A stretch of DNA of 64,000 bases from Gordius sp. MW1 (Eukaryota; Nematomorpha; Gordioida; Gordea; Gordiidae), in NCBI GenBank assembly GCA_964036665.1, contig OZ038528.1, positions 11,910,501-11,974,500 of the forward strand, written 5' to 3'. Below, piece after piece: positions 11,027 to 24,500 of this stretch; position 1 is the first letter of the stretch, and the number at the start of each line of letters is the position of its first letter. The translations under genes were made by a program, and so were the position numbers. The notes beneath the pieces are model-generated. The model was not told where the DNA came from and made no database searches. It worked only from the letters and a program-made list of their open reading frames with translations.

Positions 11027-14000
11027 TATTCATCCGATGAAAGTTGTCGTTTTCCAACGTGGTTTCCATGATAAAAAGTAAAAATTTATCAGAATCAGAA
11101 AACTATTACTTTGAAATCATGATCGCATAGTGCATTTTTGAAAAATTAAGCACTCACGCTGCGATACAACAAACTAATCGCAACAATAAACGTTGTCTTT
11201 TGTCAAAATGATAGTTCTCGCAGCTTAAAACCTCTTTTCGGAAGTCAATCGAGGATAATAGGATTCTCAAATTGGCCTACTTTTATATATTTTTTCATGC
11301 TCTTTCACATAGAATCGAAAAAAATCAATATTTTTACCTCAAAATTTTTCACATATTTTTCTTTGAACCGTATTCATCCGATGAAAGTTGTCGTTTTCAG
11401 ACGTGGTTTCCATGATAAAAAGTAAAAATTTATCAGAATCAGAAAACTATTACTTTGAAATCATGATCGCATAGTGCATTTTTGAAAAATTAAGCACTCA
11501 CGTTGCGATACAACAAACTAATCGCAACAATAAAACGTTGTCTTTTGTCAAAATGATAGTTCTCGCAGCTTAAAACCTCTTCTCGGAAGTCAATCGATGA
11601 TAATAGGATTCTCAAATTGGCCTACTTTTATATATTTTTTCATGCTCTTTCACATAGAATCAAAAAAAAAACAAATATTTTTACCTCAAAATTTTTCACA
11701 TATTTTTCTTTGAACCGTATTCATCCGTAGAAAGTTGTCGTTTTCCAACGTGGTTTCCATGATAAAAAGTAAAAATTTATCAGAATCAGAAAACTATTAC
11801 TTTGAAATCATGATCGCATAGTGCATTTTTGAAAAATTAAGCACCCACTTTGCGATACAACAAACTAATCGCAACAATAAAACGTTGTCTTTTGTCAAAA
11901 TGATAGTTCTCGCAGCTTAAAACCTCTTTTCGGAAGTCAAACGAGGATAATAGGATTCTCAAATTGGCCTACTTTTATATATTTTTTCATGCTCTTTCAC
12001 ATAGAATCAAAAAAAAACAAATATTTTTACCTCAAAATTTTTCACATATTTTTCTTTGAACCGTATTCATCCGATGAAAGTTGTCGTTTTCCAACGTGGT
12101 TTCCATGATAAAAAGTAAAAATTTATCAGAATCAGAAAACTATTACTTTGAAATCATGATCGCTTAGTGCATTTTTGAAAAATTAAGCACTCACGCTGCG
12201 ATACAACAAACTAATCGCAACAATAAACGTTGTCTTTTGTCAAAATGATAGTTCTCGCAGCTTAAAACCTCATTTCGGAAGTCAATCGAGGATAATAGGA
12301 TTCTCAAATTGGCCTACTTTTATATATTTTTTCATGCTCTTTCACATAGAATCGCAAAAAATATATATTTTTACCTTAAAATCTTTCACATATTTTTCTT
12401 TGAACCGTATTCATCCGATGAAAGTTGTCGTTTTCAGACGTGGTTTCCATGATAAAAAGTAAAAATTTATCAGAATCAGAAAACTATTACTTTGAAATCA
12501 TGATCGCTTAGTGCATTTTTGAAAAATTAAGCACTCACGCTGCGATACAACAAACTAATCGCAACAATAAACGTTGTCTTTTGTCAAAATGATAGTTCTC
12601 GTAGCTTAAAACCTCTTTTCGGAAGTCAATCGAGGATAATAGGATTTTCAAATTGGCCTACTTTTATATATTTTTTCATGCTCTTTCACATAGAATCGAA
12701 AAAAATAAATATTTTTACATCAAAATTTTTCACATATTTTTCTTTGAACCGTATTCATCCGATGAAAGTTGTCGTTTTCAGACGTGGTTTCCATGATAAA
12801 AAGTAAAATTTTATCAGAATCAGAAAACTATTACTTTAAAATCATGATCGCAGTGCATTTTTGAAAAATTAAGCACCCACGTTGCGATACAACAAACTAA
12901 TCGCAACAATAAAACGTTGTCTTTTGTCAAAATGATAGTTCTCGCAGCTTAAAACCTCTTTTCGGAAGTCAATCGAGGATAATAGGATTCTCAAATTGGC
13001 CTACTTTTATATATTTTTTCATGCTCTTTCACATAGAATCGCAAAAAATAAATATTTTTACCTAAAAATTTTTGACATATTTTTCTTTGAACCGTATTCA
13101 TCCGTAGAAAGTTGTCGTTTTCCAACGTGGTTTCCATGATAAAGAGTAAAATTTTATCAGAATCAGAAAACTATTACTTTGAAATCATGATCGCATAGTG
13201 CATTTTTGAAAAATTAAGCACCCACTTTGCGATACAACAAACTAATCGCAACAATAAAACGTTGTCTTTTGTCAAAATGATAGTTCTCGCAGCTTAAAAC
13301 CTCTTTTCGGAAGTCAATCGAGGATAATAGGATTCTCAAATTGGCCTACTTTTATATATTTTTTCATGCTCTTTCATATAGAATCGAAAAAAATATATAT
13401 TTTTACCTCAAAATTTTTCACATATTTTTCTTTCAACAGTATTCATCCGATGAAAGTTGTCGTTTTCAGACGTGGTTTCCATGATAAAAAGTAAAAATTT
13501 ATCAGAATCAGAAAACTATTACTTTGAAATCATGATCGCATAGTGCATTTTTGAAAAATTAAGCACTCACGTTGCGATACAACAAACTAATCGCAACAAT
13601 AAAACGTTATCTTTTGTCAAAATGATAGTTCTCGCAGCTTAAAACCTCTTTTCGGAAGTCAATCGAGGATAATAGGATTCTCAAATTGGCCTACTTTTAT
13701 ATATTTTTTCATGCTCTTTCACATAGAATCGAAAAAAATAAATATTTTTACCTCAAAATTTTTCACATATTTTTCTTTGAACCGTATTCATCCGAAGAAA
13801 GTTGTCGTTTTCCAACGTGGTTTCCATGATAAAAAGTAAAAATTTATCAGAATCAGAAAACTATTACTTTGAAATCATGATCGCATAGTGCATTTTTGAA
13901 AAATTAAGCACTCACGTTGCGATACAACAAACTAATCGCAACAATAAAACGTTATCTTTTGTCAAAATGATAGTTCTCGCAGCTTAAAACCTCTTTTCGG

Positions 14001-15506
14001 AAGTCAATCGAGGATAATAGGATTCTCAAATTGGCCTACTTTTATATATTTTTTCATGCTCTTTCACATAGAATCGAAAAAAATAAATATTTTTACCTCA
14101 AAATTTTTCACATATTTTTCTTTGAACCGTATTCATCCGAAGAAAGTTGTCGTTTTCCAACGTGGTTTCCATGATAAAAAGTAAAAATTTATCAGAATCA
14201 GAAAACTATTACTTTGAAATCATGATCGCATAGTGCATTTTTGAAAAATTAAGCACTCACGTTGCGATACAACAAACTAATCGCAACAATAAACGTTGTC
14301 TTTTGTCAAAATGATAGTTCTCGCAGCTTAAAACCTCTTTTCGGAAGTCAATCGAGGATAATAGGATTCTCAAATTGGCCTACTTTTATATATTTTTTCA
14401 TGCTCTTTCACATAGAATCGCAAAAAATAAATATTTTTACCTAAAAATTTTTGACATATTTTTCTTTGAACCGTATTCATCCGTAGAAAGTTGTCGTTTT
14501 CCAACGTGGTTTCCATGATAAAGAGTAAAATTTTATCAGAATCAGAAAACTATTACTTTGAAATCATGATCGCATAGTGCATTTTTGAAAAATTAAGCAC
14601 CCACTTTGCGATACAACAAACTAATCGCAACAATAAAACGTTGTCTTTTGTCAAAATGATAGTTCTCGCAGCTTAAAACCTCTTTTCGGAAGTCAATCGA
14701 GGATAATAGGATTCTCAAATTGGCCTACTTTTATATATTTTTTCATGCTCTTTCATATAGAATCGAAAAAAATATATATTTTTACCTCAAAATTTTTCAC
14801 ATATTTTTCTTTCAACAGTATTCATCCGATGAAAGTTGTCGTTTTCAGACGTGGTTTCCATGATAAAAAGTAAAAATTTATCAGAATCAGAAAACTATTA
14901 CTTTGAAATCATGATCGCATAGTGCATTTTTGAAAAATTAAGCACTCACGTTGCGATACAACAAACTAATCGCAACAATAAAACGTTATCTTTTGTCAAA
15001 ATGATAGTTCTCGCAGCTTAAAACCTCTTTTCGGAAGTCAATCGAGGATAATAGGATTCTCAAATTGGCCTACTTTTATATATTTTTTCATGCTCTTTCA
15101 CATAGAATCGAAAAAAATAAATATTTTTACCTCAAAATTTTTCACATATTTTTCTTTGAACCGTATTCATCCGAAGAAAGTTGTCGTTTTCCAACGTGGT
15201 TTCCATGATAAAAAGTAAAAATTTATCAGAATCAGAAAACTATTACTTTGAAATCATGATCGCATAGTGCATTTTTGAAAAATTAAGCACTCACGTTGCG
15301 ATACAACAAACTAATCGCAACAATAAACGTTGTCTTTTGTCAAAATGATAGTTCTCGCAGCTTAAAACCTCTTTTCGGAAGTCAATCGAGGATAATAGGA
15401 TTTTCAAATTGGCCTACTTTTATATATTTTTTCATGCTCTTTCACATAAAATTGAAAAAAAAAATATTTTTACCTCAAAATTTTTCACATATTTTTCTTT
15501 GAACAG
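11027..15506 (+). repeat. HOR-1 copy 4: expanded 13-monomer derivative, 4480 bp
   Basis: Unit starts are 11027, 11371, 11718, 12064, 12408, 12752, 13095, 13440, 13785, 14130, 14474, 14819 and 15164. The first eight follow HOR-1 positions 1-8. Unit 13785 starts like position 9 but ends like position 8 (GTTATC, GAAAAAAATAAAT). Unit 14130 starts like position 9 and ends like position 6. Positions 7, 8 and 9 are then repeated. Two further unequal exchanges explain the extra four monomers. A private change relative to copies 1 and 2 is AAACG for AATCG near 11941. Confidence 0.88.
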
Positions 15507-18500
15507 TATTCATCCGATGAAAGTTGTCGTTTTCCAAAGTGGTTTCCATGATAAAAAGTTAAATTTATCAGAATCAGAAAACTATTACTTTAAAATCATG
15601 ATCGCATAGTGCATTTTTGAAAAATTAAGCACTCACGTTGCGATACAACAAACTAATCGCAACAATAAAACGTTGTCTTTTGTCAAAATGATAGTTCTCG
15701 CAGCTTAAAACCTCTTTTCGGAAGTCAATCGATGATAATAGGATTCTCAAATTGGCCTACTTTTATATATTTTTTCATGCTCTTTCACATAGAATCGAAA
15801 AAAATCAATATTTTTACCTGAAAATTTTTCACATATTTTTCTTTGAACCGTATTCATCCGATGAAAGTTGTCGTTTTCCGACGTGGTTTCCATGATAAAA
15901 AGTAAAAATTTATCAGAATCAGAAAACTATTACTTTGAAATCATGATCGCATAGTGCATTTTTGAAAAATTAAGCACTCACGTTGCGATACATCAAACTA
16001 ATCGCAACAATAAAACGTTGTCTTTTGTCAAATGATAGTTCTCGCAGCTTAAAACCTCTTTTCGGAAGTCAATCGAGGATAATAGGATTCTCAAATTTGC
16101 TTACTTTTATATATTTTTTCATGCTCTTTCACATAGAATTGAAAAAAATCAATATTTTTACCTCAAAATTTTTCACATATTTTTCTTTGAACCGTATTCA
16201 TCCGATGAAAGTTGTCGTTTTCAGACGTGGTTTCCATGATAAAAAGTAAAAATTTATCAGAATCAGAAAACTATTACTTTGAAATCATGATCGCATAGTG
16301 CATTTTTGAAAAATTAAGCACTCACGTTGCGATACAACAAACTAATCGCAACAATAAAACGTTATCTTTTGTCAAAATGATAGTTCTCGCAGCTTAAAAC
16401 CTCTTTTCGGAAGTCAATCGAGGATAATAGGCTTCTCAAACTGGCTTACTTTTATATATTTTTTCATGCTCTTTCATATAGAATCGAAAAAAATAAATAT
16501 TTTTACCTCAAAATTTTTGACATATTTTTCTTTGAACCGTATTCATCCGAAGAAAGTTGTCGTTTTCCAACGTGGTTTCCATGATAAAAAGTAAAAATTT
16601 ATCAGAATCAGAAAACTATTACTTTGAAATCATGATCGCATAGTGCATTTTTGAAAAATTAAGCACTCACGTTGCGATACAACAAACTAATCGCAACAAT
16701 AAAACGTTGTCTTTTGTCAAAATGATAGTTCTCGCAGCTTAAAACCTTTTTTCGGAAGTCAATCGAGGATAATAGGATTTTCAAATTGGCCTACTTTTAT
16801 ATATTTTTTCATGCTCTTTCACATAGAATCGAAAAAAATAAATATTTTTACCTAAAAATTTTTGACATATTTTTCTTTGAACCGTATTCATCCGAAGAAA
16901 GTTGTCGTTTTCCAACGTGGTTTCCATGATAAAAAGTAAAAATTTATCAGAATCAGAAAACTATTACTTTGAAATCATGATCGCATAGTGCATTTTTGAA
17001 AAATTAAGCACTCACGTTGCGATACAACAAACTAATCGCAACAATAAAACGTTGTCTTTTGTCAAAATGATAGTTCTCGCAGCTTAAAACCTCTTTTCGG
17101 AAGTCAATCGATGATAATAGGATTCTCAAATTAGCTAACTTTTATATATTTTTTCATGCTCTTTCACATAGAATCGAAAAAAATCAATATTTTTACCTCA
17201 AAATTTTTCACATATTTTTCTTTGAACAGTATTCATCCGAAGAAAGTTGTCGTTTTCCAACGTGGTTTCCATGATAAAAAGTAAAAATTTATCAGAATCA
17301 GAAAACTATTACTTTGAAATCATGATCGCATGGTGCATTTTTGAAAAATTAAGCACTCACGTTGCGATACAACAAACTAATCGCAACAATAAAACGTTGT
17401 CTTTTGTCAAAATGATAGTTCTCGTAGCTTAAAACCTCTTTTCGGAAGTCAATAGAGGATAATAGGATTCTCAAATTGGCCTACTTTTATATATTTTTTC
17501 ATGCTCTTTCACATAGAATAGAAAAAAATAAATATTTTTACCTCAAAATATTTCACATATTTTTCTTTGAACAGTATTCATCCGATGAAAGTTGTCGTTT
17601 TCCAACGTGGTTTCCATGATAAAAAGTAAAAATTTATCAGAATCAAAAAACTATTACTTTGAAATCATGATCGCATAGTGCATTTTTGAAAAATTAAGCA
17701 CCCACGTTGCGATACAACAAACTAATCGCAACAATAAAACGTTGTCTTTTGTCAAAATGATAGTTCTCGCAGCTTAAAACCTCTTTTCGGAAGTCAATCG
17801 ATGATAATAGGATTCTCAAATTGGCCTACTTTTATATATTTTTTCATGCTCTTTCACATAGAATCGAAAAAAATCAATATTTTTACCTCAAAATTTTTCA
17901 CATATTTTTCTTTGAACCGTATTCATCCGATGAAAGTTGTCGTTTTCCAACGTGGTTTCCATGATAAAAAGTTAAATTTATCAGAATCAGAAAACTATTA
18001 CTTTAAAATCATGATCGCATAGTGCATTTTTGAAAAATTAAGCACTCACGTTGCGATCCAACAAACTAATCGCAACAATAAAACGTTGTCTTTTGTCAAA
18101 ATGATAGTTCTCGCAGCTTAAAACCTCTTTTCGGAAGTCAATCGAGGATAATAGGATTCTCAAATTGGCCTACTTTTATATATTTTTTCATGCTCTTTCA
18201 CATAGAATCGAAAAAAATAAATATTTTTACCTCAAAATTTTTCACATATTTTTCTTTGAACCGTATTCATCCGATGAAAGTTGTCGTTTTCCGACGTGGT
18301 TTCCATGATAAAAAGTAAAAATTTATCAGAATCAAAAAACTATTACTTTGAAATCATGATCGCATAGTGCATTTTTGAAAAATTAAGCACTCACGTTGCG
18401 ATACAACAAACTAATCGCAACAATAAACGTTGTCTTTTGTCAAAATGATAGTTCTCGCAGCTTAAAACCTCTTTTCGGAAGTCAATCGAGGATAATAGGA

Positions 18501-21500
18501 TTTTCAAATTGGCCTACTTTTATATATTTTTTCATGCTCTTTTACATAGAATAGAAAAAAATAAATATTTTTACATCAAAATTTTTCACATATTTTTCTT
18601 TGAACAGTATTCATCCGATGAAAGTTGTCGTTTTCAGACGTGGTTTCCATGATAAAAAGTAAAAATTTATCAGAATCAGAAAACTATTACTTTGAAATCA
18701 TGATCGCATGGTGCATTTTTGAAAAATTAAGCACTCACGTTGCGATACAACAAACTAATCGCAACAATAAAACGTTATCTTTTGTCAAAATGATAGTTCT
18801 CGCAGCTTAAAACCTCTTTTCGGAAGTCAATCGAGGATAATATGATTCTCAAATTGGCCTACTTTTATATATTTTTTCATGCTCTTTCACATAGAATCGC
18901 AAAAAATAAATATTTTTACCTCAAAATTTTTCACATATTTTTCTTTGAACCGTATTCATCCGAAGAAAGTTGTCGTTTTCCAACGTGGTTTCCATGATAA
19001 AAAGTAAAAATTTATCAGAATCAGAAAACTATTACTTTGAAATCATGATCGCAGTGCATTTTTGAAAAATTAAGCACCCACTTTGCGATACAACAAACTA
19101 ATCGCAACAATAAAACGTTGTCTTTTGTCAAAATGATAGTTCTCGCAGCTTAAAACCTCTTTTCGGAAGTCAATCGAGGATAATAGGATTCTCAAATTGG
19201 CCTACTTTTATATATTTTTTCATGCTCTTTCACATAGAATCGAAAAAAATCAATATTTTTACCTTAAAATCTTTCACATATTTTTCTTTGAACCGTATTC
19301 ATCCGATGAAAGTTGTCGTTTTCCAACGTGGTTTCCATGATAAAAAGTAAAAATTTATCAGAATCAGAAAACTATTACTTTGAAATCATGATCGCATAGT
19401 GCATTTTTGAAAAATTAAGCACTCACGTTGCGATACAACAAACTAATCGCAACAATAAAACGTTATCTTTTGTCAAAATGATAGTTCTCGCAGCTTAAAA
19501 CCTCTTTTCGGAAGTCAATCGAGGATAATAGGCTTCTCAAACTGGCTTAATTTTATATATTTTTTCATGCTCTTTCACATAGAATCGAAAAAAATAAATA
19601 TTTTTACCTCAAAATTTTTCACATATTTTTCTTTGAACCGTATTCATCCGATGAAAGTTGTCGTTTTCAGACGTGGTTTCCATGATAAAAAGTAAAAATT
19701 TATCAGAATCAGAAAACTATTACTTTGAAATCATGATCGCATAGTGCATTTTTGAAAAATTAAGCACTCACGTTGCGATACAACAAACTAATCGCAACAA
19801 TAAAACGTTGTCTTTTGTCAAAATGATAGTTCTCGCAGCTTAAAACCTCTTTTCGGAAGTCAATCGAGGATAATAGGATTCTCAAATTGGCCTACTTTTA
19901 TATATTTTTTCATGCTCTTTCACATAGAATCGAAAAAAATAAATATTTTTACCTCAAAATTTTTCACATATTTTTCTTTGAACCGTATTCATCCGATGAA
20001 AGTTGTCGTTTTCCGACGTGGTTTCCATGATAAAAAGTAAAAATTTATCAGAATCAAAAAACTATTACTTTGAAATCATGATCGCATAGTGCATTTTTGA
20101 AAAATTAAGCACTCACGTTGCGATACAACAAACTAATCGCAACAATAAACGTTGTCTTTTGTCAAAATGATAGTTCTCGCAGCTTAAAACCTCTTTTCGG
20201 AAGTCAATCGAGGATAATAGGATTCTCAAATTGGCCTACTTTTATATATTTTTTCATGCTCTTTCACATAGAATCGAAAAAAATCAATATTTTTACCTTA
20301 AAATCTTTCACATATTTTTCTTTGAACCGTATTCATCCGATGAAAGTTGTCGTTTTCAGACGTGGTTTCCATGATAAAAAGTAAAAATTTATCAGAATCA
20401 GAAAACTATTACTTTGAAATCATGATCGCATAGTGCATTTTTGAAAAATTAAGCACTCACGTTGCGATACAACAAACTAATCGCAACAATAAAACGTTAT
20501 CTTTTGTCAAAATGATAGTTGTCGCAGCTTAAAACCTCTTTTCGGAAGTCAATCGAGGATAATATGATTCTCAAATTGGCCTACTTTTATATATTTTTTC
20601 ATGCTCTTTCACATAGAATCGCAAAAAATAAATATTTTTACCTCAAAATTTTTCACATATTTTTCTTTGAACCGTATTCATCCGAAGAAAGTTGTCGTTT
20701 TCCAACTTGGTTTCCATGATAAAAAGTAAAAATTTATCAGAATCAGAAAACTATTACTTTGAAATCATGATCGCTTAGTGCATTTTTGAAAAATTAAGCA
20801 CTCACGTTGCGATACAACAAACTAATCGCAACAATAAACGTTGTCTTTTGTCAAAATGATAGTTCTCGCAGCTTAAAACCTCTTTTCGGAAGTCAATCGA
20901 GGATAATAGGATTTTCAAATTGGCCTACTTTTATATATTTTTTCATGCTCTTTCACATAGAATCGCAAAAAATAAATATTTTTACCTCAAAATTTTCACC
21001 TATTTTTCTTTCAACCGTATTCATCCGATGAAAGTTGTCGTTTTCCAACGTGGTTTCCATGATAAAAAGTAAAAATTTATCAGAATCAGAAAACTATTAC
21101 TTTGAAATCATGATCGCATAGTGCATTTTTGAAAAATTAAGCACTCACGCTGCGATACAACAAACTAATCGCAACAATAAACGTTGTCTTTTGTCAAAAT
21201 GATAGTTCTCGTAGCTTAAAACCTCTTTTCGGAAGTCAATAGAGGATAATAAGATTCTCAAATTGGCCTACTTTTATATATTTTTTCATGCTCTTTCACA
21301 TAGAATCAAAAAATAAATATTTTTACCTCAAAATTTTTCACATATTTTTCTTTGAACCGTATTCATCCGTAGAAAGTTGTCGTTTTCCAACGTGGTTTCC
21401 ATGATAAAAAGTAAAAATTTATCAGAATCAGAAAACTATTACTTTGAAATCATGATCGCATAGTGCATTTTTGAAAAATTAAGCACTCACGTTGCGATAC

Positions 21501-24500
21501 AACAAACTAATCGCAACAATAAAACGTTGTCTTTTGTCAAAATGATAGTTCTCGCAGCTTAAAACCTCTTTTCGGAAGTCAATCGATGATAATAGGATTC
21601 TCAAATTGGCCTACTTTTATATATTTTTTCATGCTCTTTCACATAGAATCGAAAAAAATCAATATTTTTACCTCAAAATTTTTCACATATTTTTCTTTCA
21701 ACAGTATTCATCCGATGAAAGTTGTCGTTTTCAGACGTGGTTTCCATGATAAAGAGTAAAATTTTATCAGAATCAGAAAACTATTACTTTGAAATCATGA
21801 TCGCATAGTGCATTTTTGAAAAATTAAGCACTCACGTTGCGATACAACAAACTAATCGCAACAATAAAACGTTGTCTTTTGTCAAAATGATAGTTCTCGC
21901 AGCTTAAAACCTCTTTTCGGAAGTCAATCGAGGATAATAGGATTCTCAAATTGGCTTACTTTTATATATTTTTTCATGCTCTTTCATATAGAATCGAAAA
22001 AAATAAATATTTTTACCTCAAAATATTTCACATATTTTTCTTTGAACCGTATTCATCCGATGAAAGTTGTCGTTTTCAGACGTGGTTTCCATGATAAAAA
22101 GTAAAAATTTATCAGAATCAGAAAACTATTACTTTGAAATCATGATCGCATAGTGCATTTTTGAAAAATTAAGCACTCACGTTGCGATACAACAAACTAA
22201 TCGCAACAATAAAACGTTATCTTTTGTCAAAATGATAGTTCTCGCAGCTTAAAACCTCTTTTCGGAAGTCAATCGAGGATAATAGGATTCTCAAACTGGC
22301 TTACTTTTATATATTTTTTCATGCTCTTTCACATAGAATCGAAAAAAATAAATATTTTTACCTCAAAATTTTTCACATATTTTTCTTTGAACCGTATTCA
22401 TCCGATGAAAGTTGTCGTTTTCCGACGTGGTTTCCATGATAAAAAGTAAAAATTTATCAGAATCAAAAAACTATTACTTTGAAATCATGATCGCATAGTG
22501 CATTTTTGAAAAATTAAGCACTCACGTTGCGATACAACAAACTAATCGCAACAATAAAACGTTGTCTTTTGTCAAAATGATAGTTCTCGCAGCTTAAAAC
22601 CTCTTTTCGGAAGTCAATCGATGATAATAGGATTCTCAAATTGGCCTACTTTTATATATTTTTTCATGCTCTTTCACATAGAATTGAAAAAAATCAATAT
22701 TTTTACCTCAAAATATTTCACATATTTTTCTTTGAACCGTATTCATCCGATGAAAGTTGTCGTTTTCAGACGTGGTTTCCATGATAAAAAGTAAAAATTT
22801 ATCAGAATCAGAAAAAAATTACTTTAAAATCATGATCGCATAGTGCATTTTTGAAAAATTAAGCACTCACGTTGCGATCCAACAAACTAATCGCAACAAT
22901 AAAACGTTGTCTTTTGTCAAAATGATAGTTCTCGCAGCTTAAAACCTCTTTTCGGAAGTCAATCGAGGATAATAGGATTCTCAATTTGGCCTACTTTTAT
23001 ATATTTTTTCATGCTCTTTCACATAGAATCGAAAAAAATAAATATTTTTACCTCTAAATTTTTCACATATTTTTCTTTGAACCGTATTCATCCGATGAAA
23101 GTTGTCGTTTTCCGACGTGGTTTCCATGATAAAAAGTAAAAATTTATCAGAATCAAAAAACTATTACTTTGAAATCATGATCGCACAGTGCATTTTTGAA
23201 AAATTAAGCACTCACGTTGCGATACAACAAACTAATCGCAACAATAAAACGTTGTCTTTTGTCAAAATGATAGTTCTCGCAGCTTAAAACCTCTTTTCGG
23301 AAGTCAATCGATGATAATAGGATTCTCAAATTGGCCTACTTTTATATATTTTTTCATGCTCTTTCACATAGAATTTAAAAAAAAAATATTTTTACCTCAA
23401 AATTTTTCACATATTTTTCTTTGAACCGTATTCATCCGTAGAAAGTTGTCGTTTTCCAACGTGGTTTCCTTGATAAAAAGTAAAAATTTATCAGAATCAG
23501 AAAACTATTACTTTGAAATCATGATCGCATAGTGCATTTTTGAAAAATTAAGCACTCACGTTGCGATACAACAAACTAATCGCAACAATAAAACGTTGTC
23601 TTTTGTCAAAATGATAGTTCTCGTAGCTTAAAACCTCTTTTCGGAAGTCAATCGAGGATAATAGGATTCTCAAATTGGCCTACTTTTATATATTTTTTCA
23701 TGCTCTTTCACATAGAATCGCAAAAAATAAATATTTTTACCTAAAAATTTTTCACATATTTTTCTTTGAACCGTATTCATCCGTAGAAAGTTGTCGTTTT
23801 CCAACGTGGTTTCCTTGATAAAAAGTAAAAATTTATCAGAATCAGAAAAAAATTACTTAATCATGATCGCATAGTGCATTTTTGAAAAATTAAGCACTCA
23901 CGCTGCGATACAACAAACTAATCGCAACAATAAAACGTTGTCTTTTGTCAAAATGATAGTTCTCGTAGCTTAAAACCTCTTTTCGGAAGTCAATCGAGGA
24001 TAATAGGATTCTCAAATTGGCCTACTTTTATATATTTTTTCATGCTCTTTCACATAGAATCGCAAAAAATAAATATTTTTACCTAAAAATTTTTGACATA
24101 TTTTTCTTTGAACCGTATTCATCCGTAGAAAGTTGTCGTTTTCCAACGTGGTTTCCATGATAAAAAGTAAAAATTTATCAGAATCAGAAAACTATTACTT
24201 TGAAATCATGATCGCATAGTGCATTTTTGAAAAATTAAGCACTCACGTTGCGATACAACAAACTAATCGCAACAATAAAACGTTGTCTTTTGTCAAAATG
24301 ATAGTTCTCGCAGCTTAAAACCTCTTTTCGGAAGTCAATCGAGGATAATAGGATTCTCAAATTGGCTTACTTTTATATATATTTTTTCATGCTCTTTCAC
24401 ATAGAATCGAAAAAAATCAATATTTTTACCTCAAAATTTTTCACATATTTTTCTTTGAACCGTATTCATCCGAAGAAAGTTGTCGTTTTCAGACGTGGTT

